64,000 nt of DNA from Sedimentibacter sp. MB31-C6 (lineage in GTDB: Bacteria > Bacillota > Clostridia > Tissierellales > Sedimentibacteraceae): the NCBI RefSeq assembly GCF_035934735.1, contig NZ_CP142396.1, forward strand, positions 2,046,001 through 2,110,000. Reading direction: 5' to 3'. Of the stretch, positions 51,431 to 60,937 are shown one piece after another; position 1 is the stretch's first letter, and each line of letters opens with the position of its first letter. The position numbers and the translations under genes were made by a program. The notes under the pieces were generated by a model. It had not been told where the DNA came from, made no database searches, and saw only the letters and a program-made list of their open reading frames with translations.

Positions 51431-52303
51431 ATGAATACATTATTACTTACATCAATTGAACAAGGGCTTATTTTTTCAATATTGGCAATTGGAATGATGA
51501 TTACATTTAAAATACTGAATTTTGCAGATATGTCTGTTGAAGGAACATTTCCCATGGGAGCATTTGTATTTGCAAAGTTTATAACTGCTGGCATGAGTCC
51601 AATAACAAGTACAATATTAGCATTTTTATTAGGAACTTTGGCAGGACTAATAACTTACACATTAAATATAAAATTGAAAATAAAAGCACTTCTTTCAGGA
51701 ATACTTACAATGACAATTTTGTATTCTGTAAACTTAAGATTAAATGGCAAATCAAATATTGGGCTATTTAACTATAGCTCAATATTTGATGGTATGGAAG
51801 TTGTCATCGTATTAGTATTAGTAGTTGTAGCTGTAAAAACATTGATGGATATGTTTTTGAAAACAGAAGTAGGATACTTACTCATAGCAACAGGAGATAA
51901 TGAAACTTTGGTTAAATCTCTGGGAGAAGATAGCAATAAGTATAAATTAATAGGCTTAATGCTATCAAATGGATTGGTATCATTAAGTGGAGCTTTAATG
52001 GCACAATATCAAGGATTTGCAGAAATAACCATGGGGACAGGAATTATTGTAGTAGCAATAGCATCAGTAATAGTTGGAGATACAATGTTTAAAAAACTTA
52101 AACTAAAAAATACAACTAGAGCAATAATTGGTGCAGTTATTTATAAGTTTATTGGTGCAGTTGCAATAGATTTAGGACTAGAACCAACAGATTTAAAAGC
52201 GATAAATGCAATAATAGTTATAGGATTTTTAAGTTACAATACATTTAGTTTGGACATTAAAAACATTACAAAAAGGAAAGTAAAAATTACTGAAGGGGTG
52301 TAA
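51431..52303 (+). CDS. ABC transporter permease (TrpY-like)
   Basis: A 290-residue permease of the branched-chain-type (BPD_transp_2) superfamily with about eight helices. Landmarks are EQGLIFSILAIGMMITFKIL, FADMSVEGTFPMGAFV and the ATPase-contact segment LIATGDNETLVKSLGED. GLMLSNGLVSLSGALMAQYQGFAE is a core helix pair near residue 170. ATG 51431 is better spaced from GGAGG than ATG 51428. It is 2 bp before the ATPase gene. Confidence 0.88.
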   Translation: MNTLLLTSIEQGLIFSILAIGMMITFKILNFADMSVEGTFPMGAFVFAKFITAGMSPITSTILAFLLGTLAGLITYTLNIKLKIKALLSGILTMTILYSVNLRLNGKSNIGLFNYSSIFDGMEVVIVLVLVVVAVKTLMDMFLKTEVGYLLIATGDNETLVKSLGEDSNKYKLIGLMLSNGLVSLSGALMAQYQGFAEITMGTGIIVVAIASVIVGDTMFKKLKLKNTTRAIIGAVIYKFIGAVAIDLGLEPTDLKAINAIIVIGFLSYNTFSLDIKNITKRKVKITEGV

Positions 52304-52305
52304 AA

Positions 52306-53082
52306 ATGTTAGAAATCATGAGTTTATCTAAAAGTTTTAATATTGGCACAGATAATGAAACAAAAATATTTGAAAACTTTAATATAAATATAAATAAAGG
52401 TGAATGTACAGGCATATTAGGAGCTAATGGATGTGGTAAAAGCACCCTTTTTAATTTAATAAGTGGTGTTTTGAAACAAGAAAGAGGAGATATTATATTA
52501 AAAGGTAAAAATATAAATAATTTAAAAGAGAACGAACGCGCCAAGTATATAGGTAGAGTACATCAAAATCCTTCAATGGGCGTATCTCCTTCCTTAACTA
52601 TATTGGAGAATATATCTTTGGCAGATAAAAAAAGTCAGAAATTTAGTTTGAGAAGACTTATTAATAAAAATAAATTAGAAGAATTTAAAGAACTATTAAA
52701 AACCTTAGATTTAGGTTTGGAAAATAAACTAGATACAGAAGTTAAATTTTTATCAGGAGGGCAAAGGCAATCTTTAAGCCTTTTAATGGCAACTATAAAG
52801 AGACCAGATTTATTATTATTAGATGAACATACTGCCGCATTAGATCCAAAGACATCAAGACTTATAATGGATAAAACCAAAGAATTAATAAAAACTCATA
52901 GTATTACTACTATGATGATATCACATAATGTTAAAGATGCAATTATGTATTCAGATAGAATAATAATGATGGATCAAGGTAATGTTATATTAGATGTTAA
53001 GAATGGAGAAATTACTGAAAAAGAACTACTAGGAATATATAATTCCAGAAATTACGGTAGTCCTTTAAAAGAGGCTGTATAA
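52306..53082 (+). CDS. ABC transporter ATPase (TrpZ-like)
   Basis: A 258-residue ATPase. Walker A is GANGCGKST, the Q-loop is GRVHQNP, the signature is LSGGQRQSL, and Walker B is LLLLDEHTAALDP, with H after the catalytic Glu instead of the usual P. The switch histidine is in MMISHNVKDA. It powers the TrpXY-like importer and is the last gene of the T-box operon. No clear terminator is seen after it; a small GTAAGC/GCTTAC dyad lies at 53171-53186. Confidence 0.9.
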   Translation: MLEIMSLSKSFNIGTDNETKIFENFNININKGECTGILGANGCGKSTLFNLISGVLKQERGDIILKGKNINNLKENERAKYIGRVHQNPSMGVSPSLTILENISLADKKSQKFSLRRLINKNKLEEFKELLKTLDLGLENKLDTEVKFLSGGQRQSLSLLMATIKRPDLLLLDEHTAALDPKTSRLIMDKTKELIKTHSITTMMISHNVKDAIMYSDRIIMMDQGNVILDVKNGEITEKELLGIYNSRNYGSPLKEAV

Positions 53083-53260
53083 GTTTTTATTCTTACCACA
53101 TGAATAATTCTTGTAAATTATAATTAATAATATATAATGATAATAAGATGAGTTCAATAGTAAATAATTAGTAAGCTATCGCTTACATGGCACTATCTAA
53201 AGATTTATTTTTAAAAGAAGTAGAATATTAAAAATATAATATTGTGTATGGAGATTAACT

Positions 53261-53950
53261 ATGAGCAATACTATAAATATAATTAAAGACAACATTCTAT
53301 TTGATGGAATAAAAGAAGAAGAAATTGAGAAAATTTTATTATGCGGTAATGGTATTGTTAAAAAATTTGACAATAATCAAATTATATTTGAAAGACAAGA
53401 CATAATAAATAATATTGGTATAGTTTTGGAAGGCGAATTTAACTTAGTTACTCAAAAATATAACGGAACAAGGGTTATTATTACTACATTAGAATTGAAT
53501 GATTTGTTTGGAGAAGCACTAATCTTTTCTTCAACCAAAGAAGCACCTTACGATCTTGTTAGCTCAGGTGAAAGTAAAGCACTTTTTTTACCTTATTCGA
53601 TATTTACAGGCATGTGTTCTGAGGTATGTAATTTTCATAGAAAATTAATTAGTAATATGTTGTCTATTTTATCTGATAAAATTATTATGTTAAATAATAA
53701 AATGACTATACTTAATGCTGAAACATTAAAAGAAAGAATTGCAATTTATTTAATATCAATTTATAAAAAAACAAAAAAGCTAACATTTGATATACCTATG
53801 AAAAGACAAGAACTTGCAGAATTTTTGAACGTTACTAGACCTTCTTTGTCTCGTGAAATATCAAAAATGCAAAAAGATAAAATTATTGAAATAAATCGTT
53901 CAAAGGTTATAATTATAAGTTTAGAAAAATTATATGAATTAGCAGAATAA
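53261..53950 (+). CDS. Crp/Fnr family transcriptional regulator
   Basis: 229 residues. An N-terminal cyclic-nucleotide-binding beta barrel (IIFERQDIINNIGIVLEGEF; LFGEALIFSS) leads through a long dimer helix to the helix-turn-helix MKRQELAEFLNVTRPSLSRE. There is no Fnr-type N-terminal cysteine set, and two cysteines (GMCSEVC) lie at the end of the barrel. The ligand is unknown; clostridial members often sense haem, oxygen or a metabolite. Monocistronic. Its targets are not evident from the flanks. Confidence 0.88.
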   Translation: MSNTINIIKDNILFDGIKEEEIEKILLCGNGIVKKFDNNQIIFERQDIINNIGIVLEGEFNLVTQKYNGTRVIITTLELNDLFGEALIFSSTKEAPYDLVSSGESKALFLPYSIFTGMCSEVCNFHRKLISNMLSILSDKIIMLNNKMTILNAETLKERIAIYLISIYKKTKKLTFDIPMKRQELAEFLNVTRPSLSREISKMQKDKIIEINRSKVIIISLEKLYELAE

Positions 53951-53978
53951 AAAAATCCCTTGGGGGTTTTTCTTTTTT
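53951..53978 (+). terminator. Intrinsic terminator after the Crp/Fnr gene
   Basis: A short AAAAATCCC/GGGGTTTTT hairpin followed by CTTTTTT. The composite element copy C begins in this T run. Confidence 0.85.
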
Positions 53979-54147
53979 ATTATATAGGAAAGTTCTCCTT
54001 TCCTATATAATAAAAAACGAGGATTGCAAAGGACGGAACGTCCTTGCCGTTAAGGGGGGTGCTCAGTAAAAATGCTTTAATAAAGCATTTTTACGCCGAA
54101 GGGGGACATAGGTCCCCCTAGCGGCGTTGCGAAGCAACTCTTTTTAT
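53973..54147 (+). repeat. Composite multi-hairpin element, copy C
   Basis: About 175 bp, nearly identical to copy A (16457-16632) along its whole length, with all five hairpins. It differs in a few bases (e.g. GCGGCGTTGC versus GCGGGTGTTGC). Begins in a terminator T-tract and ends CTCTTTTTAT, like the other two copies. Confidence 0.87.
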
Positions 54148-54269
54148 ACATTATATTGAAGATGAAAATAAATTGTGATACAATATATTAATATATTATA
54201 TACTTAAGAAGTGAGTAGATAATTTGAAAATCAAATACAAAAGGTAACTGGCAAAGTGGGGATGTTAAT

Positions 54270-55361
54270 ATGAAATTTAAATTTATACATACATCAGATA
54301 TACATTTAGGAATGAAGTTTAATATAAAAGAATTCAGTATAAAGGAACGCAAAAAACGAAGAGAAGAACTATGGGATACTTTTGAAGAAATCATTAGAAT
54401 TGCAAAGGATGAAGACGTGCAATATTTGTTTATTGTTGGTGATTTGACTGAAAGTGAATATATCAGCTTTAAATTATTAAATAAAATTGCGAAAATATTT
54501 GAATCCATAAAAAATACTAATATAATTATATCATGTGGCCGTAGTGATGCCTACAATATTAATAGTATGTATGAATATGTGGAATGGCCTGAAAATGTTT
54601 ATATAATAAAAAGTACAAATTCAGTTCAAAAATTAATGTTTCCTGAGGATAACGTATGTCTTTATTCTTTAAGTTGGGACAAAGCTTCAAAAAATCATAA
54701 TTCTCAGCTAATTTATGACATTTCTGTTGAGCAAAATAAATTAAATATTCTATTACTAAGTTGTGATACTTATATGGAAGATGAAATGCTTTCTATTAAT
54801 GCAGATTTGATTAAAAATAAATTTGATTATTGTGCTTTAGGTGGAAAACATAACTATGAAAAAGTACAAAATAATGTTATATACTGTGGAACTCCTGAAC
54901 CATTGTCTTTTGAGGAAGTTAAAGAACATGGTATTGTTAAGGGAATTCTCGAAAAAAATAATATATTTTTTGACTTTCATCCTATAGCAAAAAGAAGGTT
55001 TATTATTAGAGAAATTGAGTTAGATTCTACTTTTGGATATAATAAAACCCTCGATTTAATAAAGTTCTCTGGAGACACATTTTCTAATATAAAGGATTAC
55101 ATAAAGATAATTTTAACAGGATTTGTAAATACGGAAATATCCATGGATGAAATAGAAAATGAAGCGAAACAATTCTTTTACTATATTGAATTTGATGAAA
55201 AATTTACATACAAAAGTACAGAAGAAAAAAAATATGTAGATAATGAATTTAATATAGTTGAGAGTTATAAACTTCAATTTGAAAATTTACAGAATAAATT
55301 AGAGCAAAAAGCACTTAAGTTAGGATTTGAAGTTCTAAGAAAAGAAAAGGTGGTTAAATAG
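54270..55361 (+). CDS. SbcD/YhaO-like metallophosphoesterase with degenerate active site
   Basis: A 363-residue protein of the Mre11/SbcD/YhaO type, from the opening FIHTSDIHLGMKF (D10, H12) and VGDLTESEY (D58). The other metal motifs are altered. GNHD is GRSD (residues 90-93), the HG motif is replaced by LLLSCDT, and GHxH is GGKH (191-194). The SbcD-like NVIYCGTPEPLSFEE block that follows is intact. It is thus probably not an active manganese nuclease, although the fold and partner-binding parts may be kept. It lies 1 bp before the SbcC-like gene, so the pair is co-translated. The RBS is GGGGATG-type and weak. Confidence 0.82.
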   Translation: MKFKFIHTSDIHLGMKFNIKEFSIKERKKRREELWDTFEEIIRIAKDEDVQYLFIVGDLTESEYISFKLLNKIAKIFESIKNTNIIISCGRSDAYNINSMYEYVEWPENVYIIKSTNSVQKLMFPEDNVCLYSLSWDKASKNHNSQLIYDISVEQNKLNILLLSCDTYMEDEMLSINADLIKNKFDYCALGGKHNYEKVQNNVIYCGTPEPLSFEEVKEHGIVKGILEKNNIFFDFHPIAKRRFIIREIELDSTFGYNKTLDLIKFSGDTFSNIKDYIKIILTGFVNTEISMDEIENEAKQFFYYIEFDEKFTYKSTEEKKYVDNEFNIVESYKLQFENLQNKLEQKALKLGFEVLRKEKVVK

Positions 55362-55362
55362 C

Positions 55363-58062
55363 ATGTATATAAATAAATTACATCTTAGAGCCTTTGGGAA
55401 ATTCATTTACAAAAGAATGTACTTAGGAAAAAACTTCAATATTATATACGGAGAAAATGAAGCTGGAAAAAGTACAATACATAATTTTATAGAGGCTGTA
55501 TTGTATGGTTTTGATGAAGATGAGAAGGGTAAAGCCTTGTTTAATAAATATAAGCCATGGAATAGCAATCTCTATAAGGGCTCTATGAGTATATGGGATA
55601 TTTATGGCAAAAAATACAATATAGCTAAGGACTTTATATTAGGTAATGCTCAAGTATTCAATAAAGAGATTGATGAAAATAAAAATCCTATCATAAAAGA
55701 AATAAATATTGAAGCTCCAGGGGAATATTTTTTTAATATTAACAAGTCTTCTTTTAAAAATACTGTTAGCATTAAACAGTTAGGAAATAAAACAGATAAA
55801 GAATTATCTAGAGAACTTAAAGAAAAAATTGTTAATTTAAGTAATACAAGAGATGAATCAGTATCAATGGATAGAATTTTAGCTTCATTAAGAAATATAA
55901 AAGAAGAAGTCGGAAGTGAAGATAACCCAAAATCATTATTAGGTCAATATACTCTACGTTTAAAGGAATTAGAAAAAGCTAAAGAACTCACCTTAAATTC
56001 AAAAGGGCAAGTAATGTTTTTGGCAATGGAAAAGAAAAGATTAAATAACAAAGTACAAGAACTAAATATAAGAATAGAAAATCTCAATAAAGAAATACAA
56101 GATTATGAATTATCAGTTAAAAAGGATAAATTTCTTAAGACTGAACCAATAAAAAAGGAACTTGATGAAATAAACGAAAAGCTGCTAGAATATAAGCATT
56201 ACGAAATTCCGAAATTTTCTAAAGAAGATTATGAAGAAGCTTTAAAACTAGATAAAATATTAAATTCAATGGAAAAGGATAGACAAGCTTTAAGAAATAA
56301 AAAGGATGAAGAAGAAAAGGAACTTGAAAACTTAGAAAATAATTTATCAAATAAAATTAAAGAAAATTTTAATTTAGAGAAATTTAATGTTGATTTTAAA
56401 TCTTATGAAATTAATAACAAAAATATTAAAGATATGAAATCTAAAATTAAATTAGGATACGACAGTATAAAAGATATTAATTTAAAAGAAATTAATGAAT
56501 TTATAAATAGATATAATGATGCAGAAGAAATTAATGCAAAAATACAGATTATTAAAACTTTAATTGATGATAATTCATATGAAAATATGAAGGGTTTCAG
56601 AAAATCAGAAAATTTGAAGGGCTTTCTTTTAGGACTTCTAGGTTTAGCATTTGTTGGTTGTGCAGGTTTTTCTGCATATATGGCTTATTATAACCAAATT
56701 ATAGAGTATTATGGAGGAGCTGCAATAGCTATACCTGGTATTTTATGCTTCTTTTCATCTACAAAGAAAAGAAAACGCGCTTTGAATGCGACTAAAGAAA
56801 TTGATGGTATGGAATGTGAGCATGCTGATAATTTATTAAATAAAGACAATTTATTGAAAGAAATGGATGAAATTATAAAAGAATCTGGCTGTACAGATTT
56901 TGATGACTTAAAAAGTAATTTTGATAAGAAATATAACAAAAAAAATATCGCAGAAGAAAAATTAAGGCTTTTAAAATTTGATGAAGATGGTGTTAAAAAA
57001 ATAGAAATAGCTAATATAGAATTAAATAATAATATAAAGGAAACTTTAAAAATATTTAATTTAAATGAAGTTTCATCAGAAAATATAAAAAAGGTCAATG
57101 AAATATACAATAATAAAGATACAGTTAAAGAAGATATAATAAATATAAAAAAAGTAATTGCACAAACAAAAAGTGACTTAAATAAATTAGATAAAGAAAT
57201 TTCTTTTGAAGAGAAAAGACTCCATATGATTTTAAGTTCAAATGGTATGGATACGTTAGAATGCTTTAATAAAGTTGTAGAACAATATAAAATTTATGAG
57301 AATTTAAATAAGAGGAAGAAATATTGCGAAAGTATTCTTCAAAATTTCCTTGGAAATGAAAATTTTAATGACCTTAAAGAAAAGACAAAAAATGTTGCTT
57401 TATATGAAGTAAAAGAATTGGATAAAAAGGAACATCAGCTAAAGATATTTAAATTAAATGATGAAAAGAACATTATATTAGATAAAATTAATAATATTGA
57501 CAAAGAAATAGATGACATTGAAAACAATGTAAGAAGTTTAGCAGAGGTAGAAGAAGAAATTGAATTTTATGAAGATAAAAAAAGTTCATATATAGAAAAG
57601 ATAAAAATTGCAGATATTGCAGCTGAAAAAATAAATAAAATTTCTGATTCTATTAAAGGTGATTTCATGCCTTTGTTAAGAAAGTCTATAAGTGATAATT
57701 TTAGTTATTTAACTGGAGGAAAATATCGAGAAGTTATAATAGATGAAGAAATGAATATTTCAGTTATAGCAGAAGATAATAAGGACAGATATATTGATAT
57801 TGACAGCTTAAGTGGAGGAACACTAGATCAACTTTATTTATCTCTTAGAATTGGATTGAGTAATGTTTTAAGTGGGAATCAAAATATTCCTTTAATTCTT
57901 GATGATAGTTTTGTTCAATATGATTCAAAAAGACTAAAAAAGTCAATTGAAATGTTGTCGAGAGAAAGTCAAAGAAGACAAGTTATTCTTTTTACTTGTC
58001 AAGAAAGAGAAGTTGAGTATGCTAAAGAGTTGAATGTAAAGTTCAATTATATAAAACTTTAA
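55363..58062 (+). CDS. SbcC/YhaN-like ATPase with mid-protein membrane segment
   Basis: An 899-residue SMC-like protein. Walker A is YGENEAGKSTIHNF at residues 29-42. Long coiled coils follow. Around residues 419-462 are two hydrophobic helices (GFLLGLLGLAFVGCAGFSAY and AAIAIPGILCFFSS). More coiled coil follows, then signature LSGGTLDQLYLSLRIG and Walker B IPLILDDSFVQYD. YhaN-type proteins share this layout, which would tether the coiled-coil apex to the membrane. Partner of the upstream SbcD-like protein; role in DNA end processing inferred from family. Confidence 0.87.
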   Translation: MYINKLHLRAFGKFIYKRMYLGKNFNIIYGENEAGKSTIHNFIEAVLYGFDEDEKGKALFNKYKPWNSNLYKGSMSIWDIYGKKYNIAKDFILGNAQVFNKEIDENKNPIIKEINIEAPGEYFFNINKSSFKNTVSIKQLGNKTDKELSRELKEKIVNLSNTRDESVSMDRILASLRNIKEEVGSEDNPKSLLGQYTLRLKELEKAKELTLNSKGQVMFLAMEKKRLNNKVQELNIRIENLNKEIQDYELSVKKDKFLKTEPIKKELDEINEKLLEYKHYEIPKFSKEDYEEALKLDKILNSMEKDRQALRNKKDEEEKELENLENNLSNKIKENFNLEKFNVDFKSYEINNKNIKDMKSKIKLGYDSIKDINLKEINEFINRYNDAEEINAKIQIIKTLIDDNSYENMKGFRKSENLKGFLLGLLGLAFVGCAGFSAYMAYYNQIIEYYGGAAIAIPGILCFFSSTKKRKRALNATKEIDGMECEHADNLLNKDNLLKEMDEIIKESGCTDFDDLKSNFDKKYNKKNIAEEKLRLLKFDEDGVKKIEIANIELNNNIKETLKIFNLNEVSSENIKKVNEIYNNKDTVKEDIINIKKVIAQTKSDLNKLDKEISFEEKRLHMILSSNGMDTLECFNKVVEQYKIYENLNKRKKYCESILQNFLGNENFNDLKEKTKNVALYEVKELDKKEHQLKIFKLNDEKNIILDKINNIDKEIDDIENNVRSLAEVEEEIEFYEDKKSSYIEKIKIADIAAEKINKISDSIKGDFMPLLRKSISDNFSYLTGGKYREVIIDEEMNISVIAEDNKDRYIDIDSLSGGTLDQLYLSLRIGLSNVLSGNQNIPLILDDSFVQYDSKRLKKSIEMLSRESQRRQVILFTCQEREVEYAKELNVKFNYIKL

Positions 58063-58074
58063 AGGATTAGTTGT

Positions 58075-58764
58075 ATGAACATATATGCTATAGCAGATTT
58101 ACATTTTGATAGTAGAAATGAAAAACCCATGAACATATTTGGTGACAATTGGATAAACCATGAAGAGAGAATATTGTCAAATTGGCAGTCAACAGTATGC
58201 GATGATGATTTAATTTTAGTACCAGGTGATATTTCTTGGGCTGTTAAATTAGATGAAGCAAAAGAAGATTTATATAAAATAGATAACCTTAAGGGAACAA
58301 AAATTATTGGTAAAGGCAATCATGACTATTGGTGGGGAACGTCAAACAAGTTAGAAAATATAGGTTTAAAAACTATTAAATTTTTAAAAAATAATAGTTA
58401 TGAATTTGATGAAGCTATAATATGTGGAACTAGGGGATGGGATACTATGGAAGAACATACAACTGATGTATCCAATGAAAAAATATATTTAAGAGAATTA
58501 AACCGACTTAGAATATCCCTTGAAGGTTCAAAAAATAGTGATAAAAATATAATTGTCATGCTTCACTATCCACCCTTTGAAAATGATGGAAGCGCTAATA
58601 GATTTTTTTCTCTTTTAAAAGAGTATAAAGTTAATACTTGTATCTATGGACACCTTCATGGTGAAGAAGGGCATAAAAATGTTAGAGAAGGAAAAATAGA
58701 TGATATTTTGTTTTATTGCGTTTCGAGCGATTATTTAAATTTTGAACTTAAAAAAATTATTTAA
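58075..58764 (+). CDS. Metallophosphoesterase, intact active site
   Basis: A 229-residue calcineurin-like phosphoesterase. All metal motifs are present: IADLHFD, VPGDISW, GKGNHDYWWG, MLHYPPF and YGHLHGEE. This is the short single-domain type (YkuE/MPPE-like) whose substrate is not known. It begins 12 bp after the SbcC-like gene, so it belongs to the same operon. It could supply the phosphoesterase activity missing from the degenerate SbcD-like protein, though it lacks the SbcD capping domain. Confidence 0.88.
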   Translation: MNIYAIADLHFDSRNEKPMNIFGDNWINHEERILSNWQSTVCDDDLILVPGDISWAVKLDEAKEDLYKIDNLKGTKIIGKGNHDYWWGTSNKLENIGLKTIKFLKNNSYEFDEAIICGTRGWDTMEEHTTDVSNEKIYLRELNRLRISLEGSKNSDKNIIVMLHYPPFENDGSANRFFSLLKEYKVNTCIYGHLHGEEGHKNVREGKIDDILFYCVSSDYLNFELKKII

Positions 58765-58803
58765 ATATAGCTACTATTTATTTTCTTAAGGAGGTAATGA
58801 CAA

Positions 58804-60720
58804 TTGTATAAAATAGCAGTTATTTATTCGGCATATCCAGAAATGAAAGAAATAGCAAAAGAGTTTAATAAAATCAAAGATTATCACATAAAAGTTGAGG
58901 AAGTGGTGCTTGATGAAGCTGTAGAAGTAGCAAAAAATTATGAAGCACAAAATTATGATATAATTATAAGTAGAGGAATAACAGGTGCATTAATAAGAAA
59001 AGCTATTAATATACCAGTTATCAATATAGAAGTAACCACCACAGATTTATTGATTACTTTATTAAAAGCTAAACAATATAGTAAAAATATTTTTGTACTA
59101 TTATACGATGATATAATAATATCATATGATTTTTCATTTATTAGAGAATTATTAGATTTATCAGAAGATGAGTTAACGATATATGAATATAAAACGGAAG
59201 ATGAACTAAAAAGAAGAATATCTCATATTAATAATGATCATATAGATTGTGTAATAGTTGGAATTGGGGCTTATACCATAGATATAGCAAGAAGTTATAA
59301 TATGAAGTCATTAATGGTATATTCTAATAGAGAAACAATTTACAAAGCTTTTGAGCAAGCTGCTAGCATAATAGATATAACAAAGAAGCATATTCAAGTT
59401 AGCAATATGACAAACTCCTTTGCTAAGGAGTTGAAAAACGGGATTGTATTTACAGACATAGAAGAAAACATAATATTTATAACAGATATTCTATGTTCGT
59501 TTGTTGGTATAAATAAAGGTATGTATATAGGTAGAAGTTTAAGTTTTTTAACTGAAAGTACTGAATTTTTTAATGAACTATCTTTAGGTAAGAATAACTA
59601 TACAGCAGAATATAATAGAAAGACATTTAATGTTGCTAAAATTCAGTTATCTATTGATAAAGATATAATAGGTTATGCTATTACGGTTAAGCAAGTTGAT
59701 AAGGAAATAAGAAAAAATACACAGTCAAAAGAAATAGAATATAAAAATGAAGGATTAGGGTTAAAGGCTAAGTATAATTTTGAAGATATAATAGGACAAT
59801 CAAATCCTATAATTAAATTAATTGAACGAGCAAAGAGTTACAGTAAGTCAGATGCAAACATACTAATTGTTGGCGAAAGTGGTACTGGAAAAGAGCTTTT
59901 AGCAAGTAGTATACACAATTATAGCAATAGATCTAACGGACCTTTTGTAGCAATAAATTGTGCTGCATTACCTCAAAGTCTACTTGAAAGTGAATTGTTT
60001 GGTTATGAAGAAGGTTCATTTACAGGTGCAAAAAAGGGTGGTAAAGTAGGAATTTTTGAATTGGCTGAAAATGGTACGGTATTTCTTGATGAAGTATCAG
60101 AAATATCATTATCAGCACAAGCGCAGTTACTTCGTGTGTTACAAGAAAAGACGATTATGCGTATTGGTGCGAATAAAATGATTCCTATAAATGCTAGAAT
60201 AATAGCTGCTACTAATGCTGACTTACAAAAGCGTATAAAATCAGGCACTTTTAGAGAAGACTTGTTTCATAGGCTGAATGTATTAAATTTAAAAATACCA
60301 CCATTAAGAGAAAGAAAAGATGATATAATATTATTAATTAATAGGTTTCTGGAATTATATTCATATAAAGAAAAATTAGATCTTCCGCATGTTTTTGTGC
60401 AGAAACTAAAAAATTATAGATGGCATGGGAATATAAGAGAATTACAAAATTTTGTTGAGAAATTTGTAATTCTGTCTAATGATTTTCCAGATAAATTTAA
60501 ACTTTTAGAAGAATTATATCATGATTTAATTAGTTACGAAAGATATGAAGATAACAATATCAATTCAATAGATATTAAAATATCTAATTTAAAAGATATG
60601 GAAATGCAAATCATTAAAAAGTTATATAATGAAACTGATAATAAAATTAATTTAGCAAGAAAATTAGGAATTAGCAGGACGAGTTTGTGGAATAAACTGA
60701 AGGAAATGGAATTAGAATAG
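58804..60720 (+). CDS. Sigma-54-dependent activator with PrpR-type sensor
   Basis: 638 residues. The N-terminal PrpR_N domain spans ~1-195 (DIIISRGITGALIRKAINIPVINIEV as a landmark). A PAS-like domain spans ~205-310. The AAA+ domain runs ~325-560 with Walker A VGESGTGKELLA (near 357) and the sigma-54 contact loop as GSFTGA (near 403) instead of GAFTGA. DEVSEISLSAQAQLLRVLQ is the Walker B region. A Fis-type helix-turn-helix ends the protein (INLARKLGISRTSLWNKL). Start TTG, eight bases after AAGGAGG. A sigma-54 promoter and long inverted repeat lie just downstream, so it likely activates the next operon. Confidence 0.92.
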   Translation: MYKIAVIYSAYPEMKEIAKEFNKIKDYHIKVEEVVLDEAVEVAKNYEAQNYDIIISRGITGALIRKAINIPVINIEVTTTDLLITLLKAKQYSKNIFVLLYDDIIISYDFSFIRELLDLSEDELTIYEYKTEDELKRRISHINNDHIDCVIVGIGAYTIDIARSYNMKSLMVYSNRETIYKAFEQAASIIDITKKHIQVSNMTNSFAKELKNGIVFTDIEENIIFITDILCSFVGINKGMYIGRSLSFLTESTEFFNELSLGKNNYTAEYNRKTFNVAKIQLSIDKDIIGYAITVKQVDKEIRKNTQSKEIEYKNEGLGLKAKYNFEDIIGQSNPIIKLIERAKSYSKSDANILIVGESGTGKELLASSIHNYSNRSNGPFVAINCAALPQSLLESELFGYEEGSFTGAKKGGKVGIFELAENGTVFLDEVSEISLSAQAQLLRVLQEKTIMRIGANKMIPINARIIAATNADLQKRIKSGTFREDLFHRLNVLNLKIPPLRERKDDIILLINRFLELYSYKEKLDLPHVFVQKLKNYRWHGNIRELQNFVEKFVILSNDFPDKFKLLEELYHDLISYERYEDNNINSIDIKISNLKDMEMQIIKKLYNETDNKINLARKLGISRTSLWNKLKEMELE

Positions 60721-60788
60721 TTAAAATAATGAACGTATAAAGTAAAAATTTTGAACAAAATAAAATAATTATTATTTAAATTACTATT

Positions 60789-60830
60789 AACATATATTTT
60801 ATTGTTATAAATTACAATAAAATATATGTT
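60789..60830. promoter_or_regulatory. Long perfect inverted repeat, candidate activator site
   Basis: 17-bp perfect arms (60789-60805 and 60814-60830) around an 8-bp AT spacer, centred about 41 bp upstream of the -24 element. With no T-tract it is a better candidate for an enhancer/UAS of the PrpR-type activator than for a terminator, though a hairpin at the regulator's 3' end cannot be excluded. Confidence 0.6.
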
Positions 60831-60848
60831 ATATGTAAATATAGTTTT

Positions 60849-60865
60849 TTGGCATGCTATTTGCG
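60849..60865 (+). promoter_or_regulatory. Sigma-54 (-24/-12) promoter
   Basis: TTGGCATGCTATTTGCG has GG at 60851-60852 and GC at 60863-60864, exactly 10 bases between them, matching TTGGCAC-N5-TTGC. It reads into yqeB, about 60 nt before its ATG. Confidence 0.85.
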
Positions 60866-60937
60866 TGTTCTTTTTTAACAATCGCTATACTTTTGAATGA
60901 ATAACGATAATTGGCAAATGAGGAGTATAAATAAGCT

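Noticed and set aside
52800-52860. Defective ATPase because Walker B reads DEHTAALDP
   Set aside because: The catalytic Glu and Walker B Asp are kept; the Pro to His change after Glu is unlikely to abolish activity.
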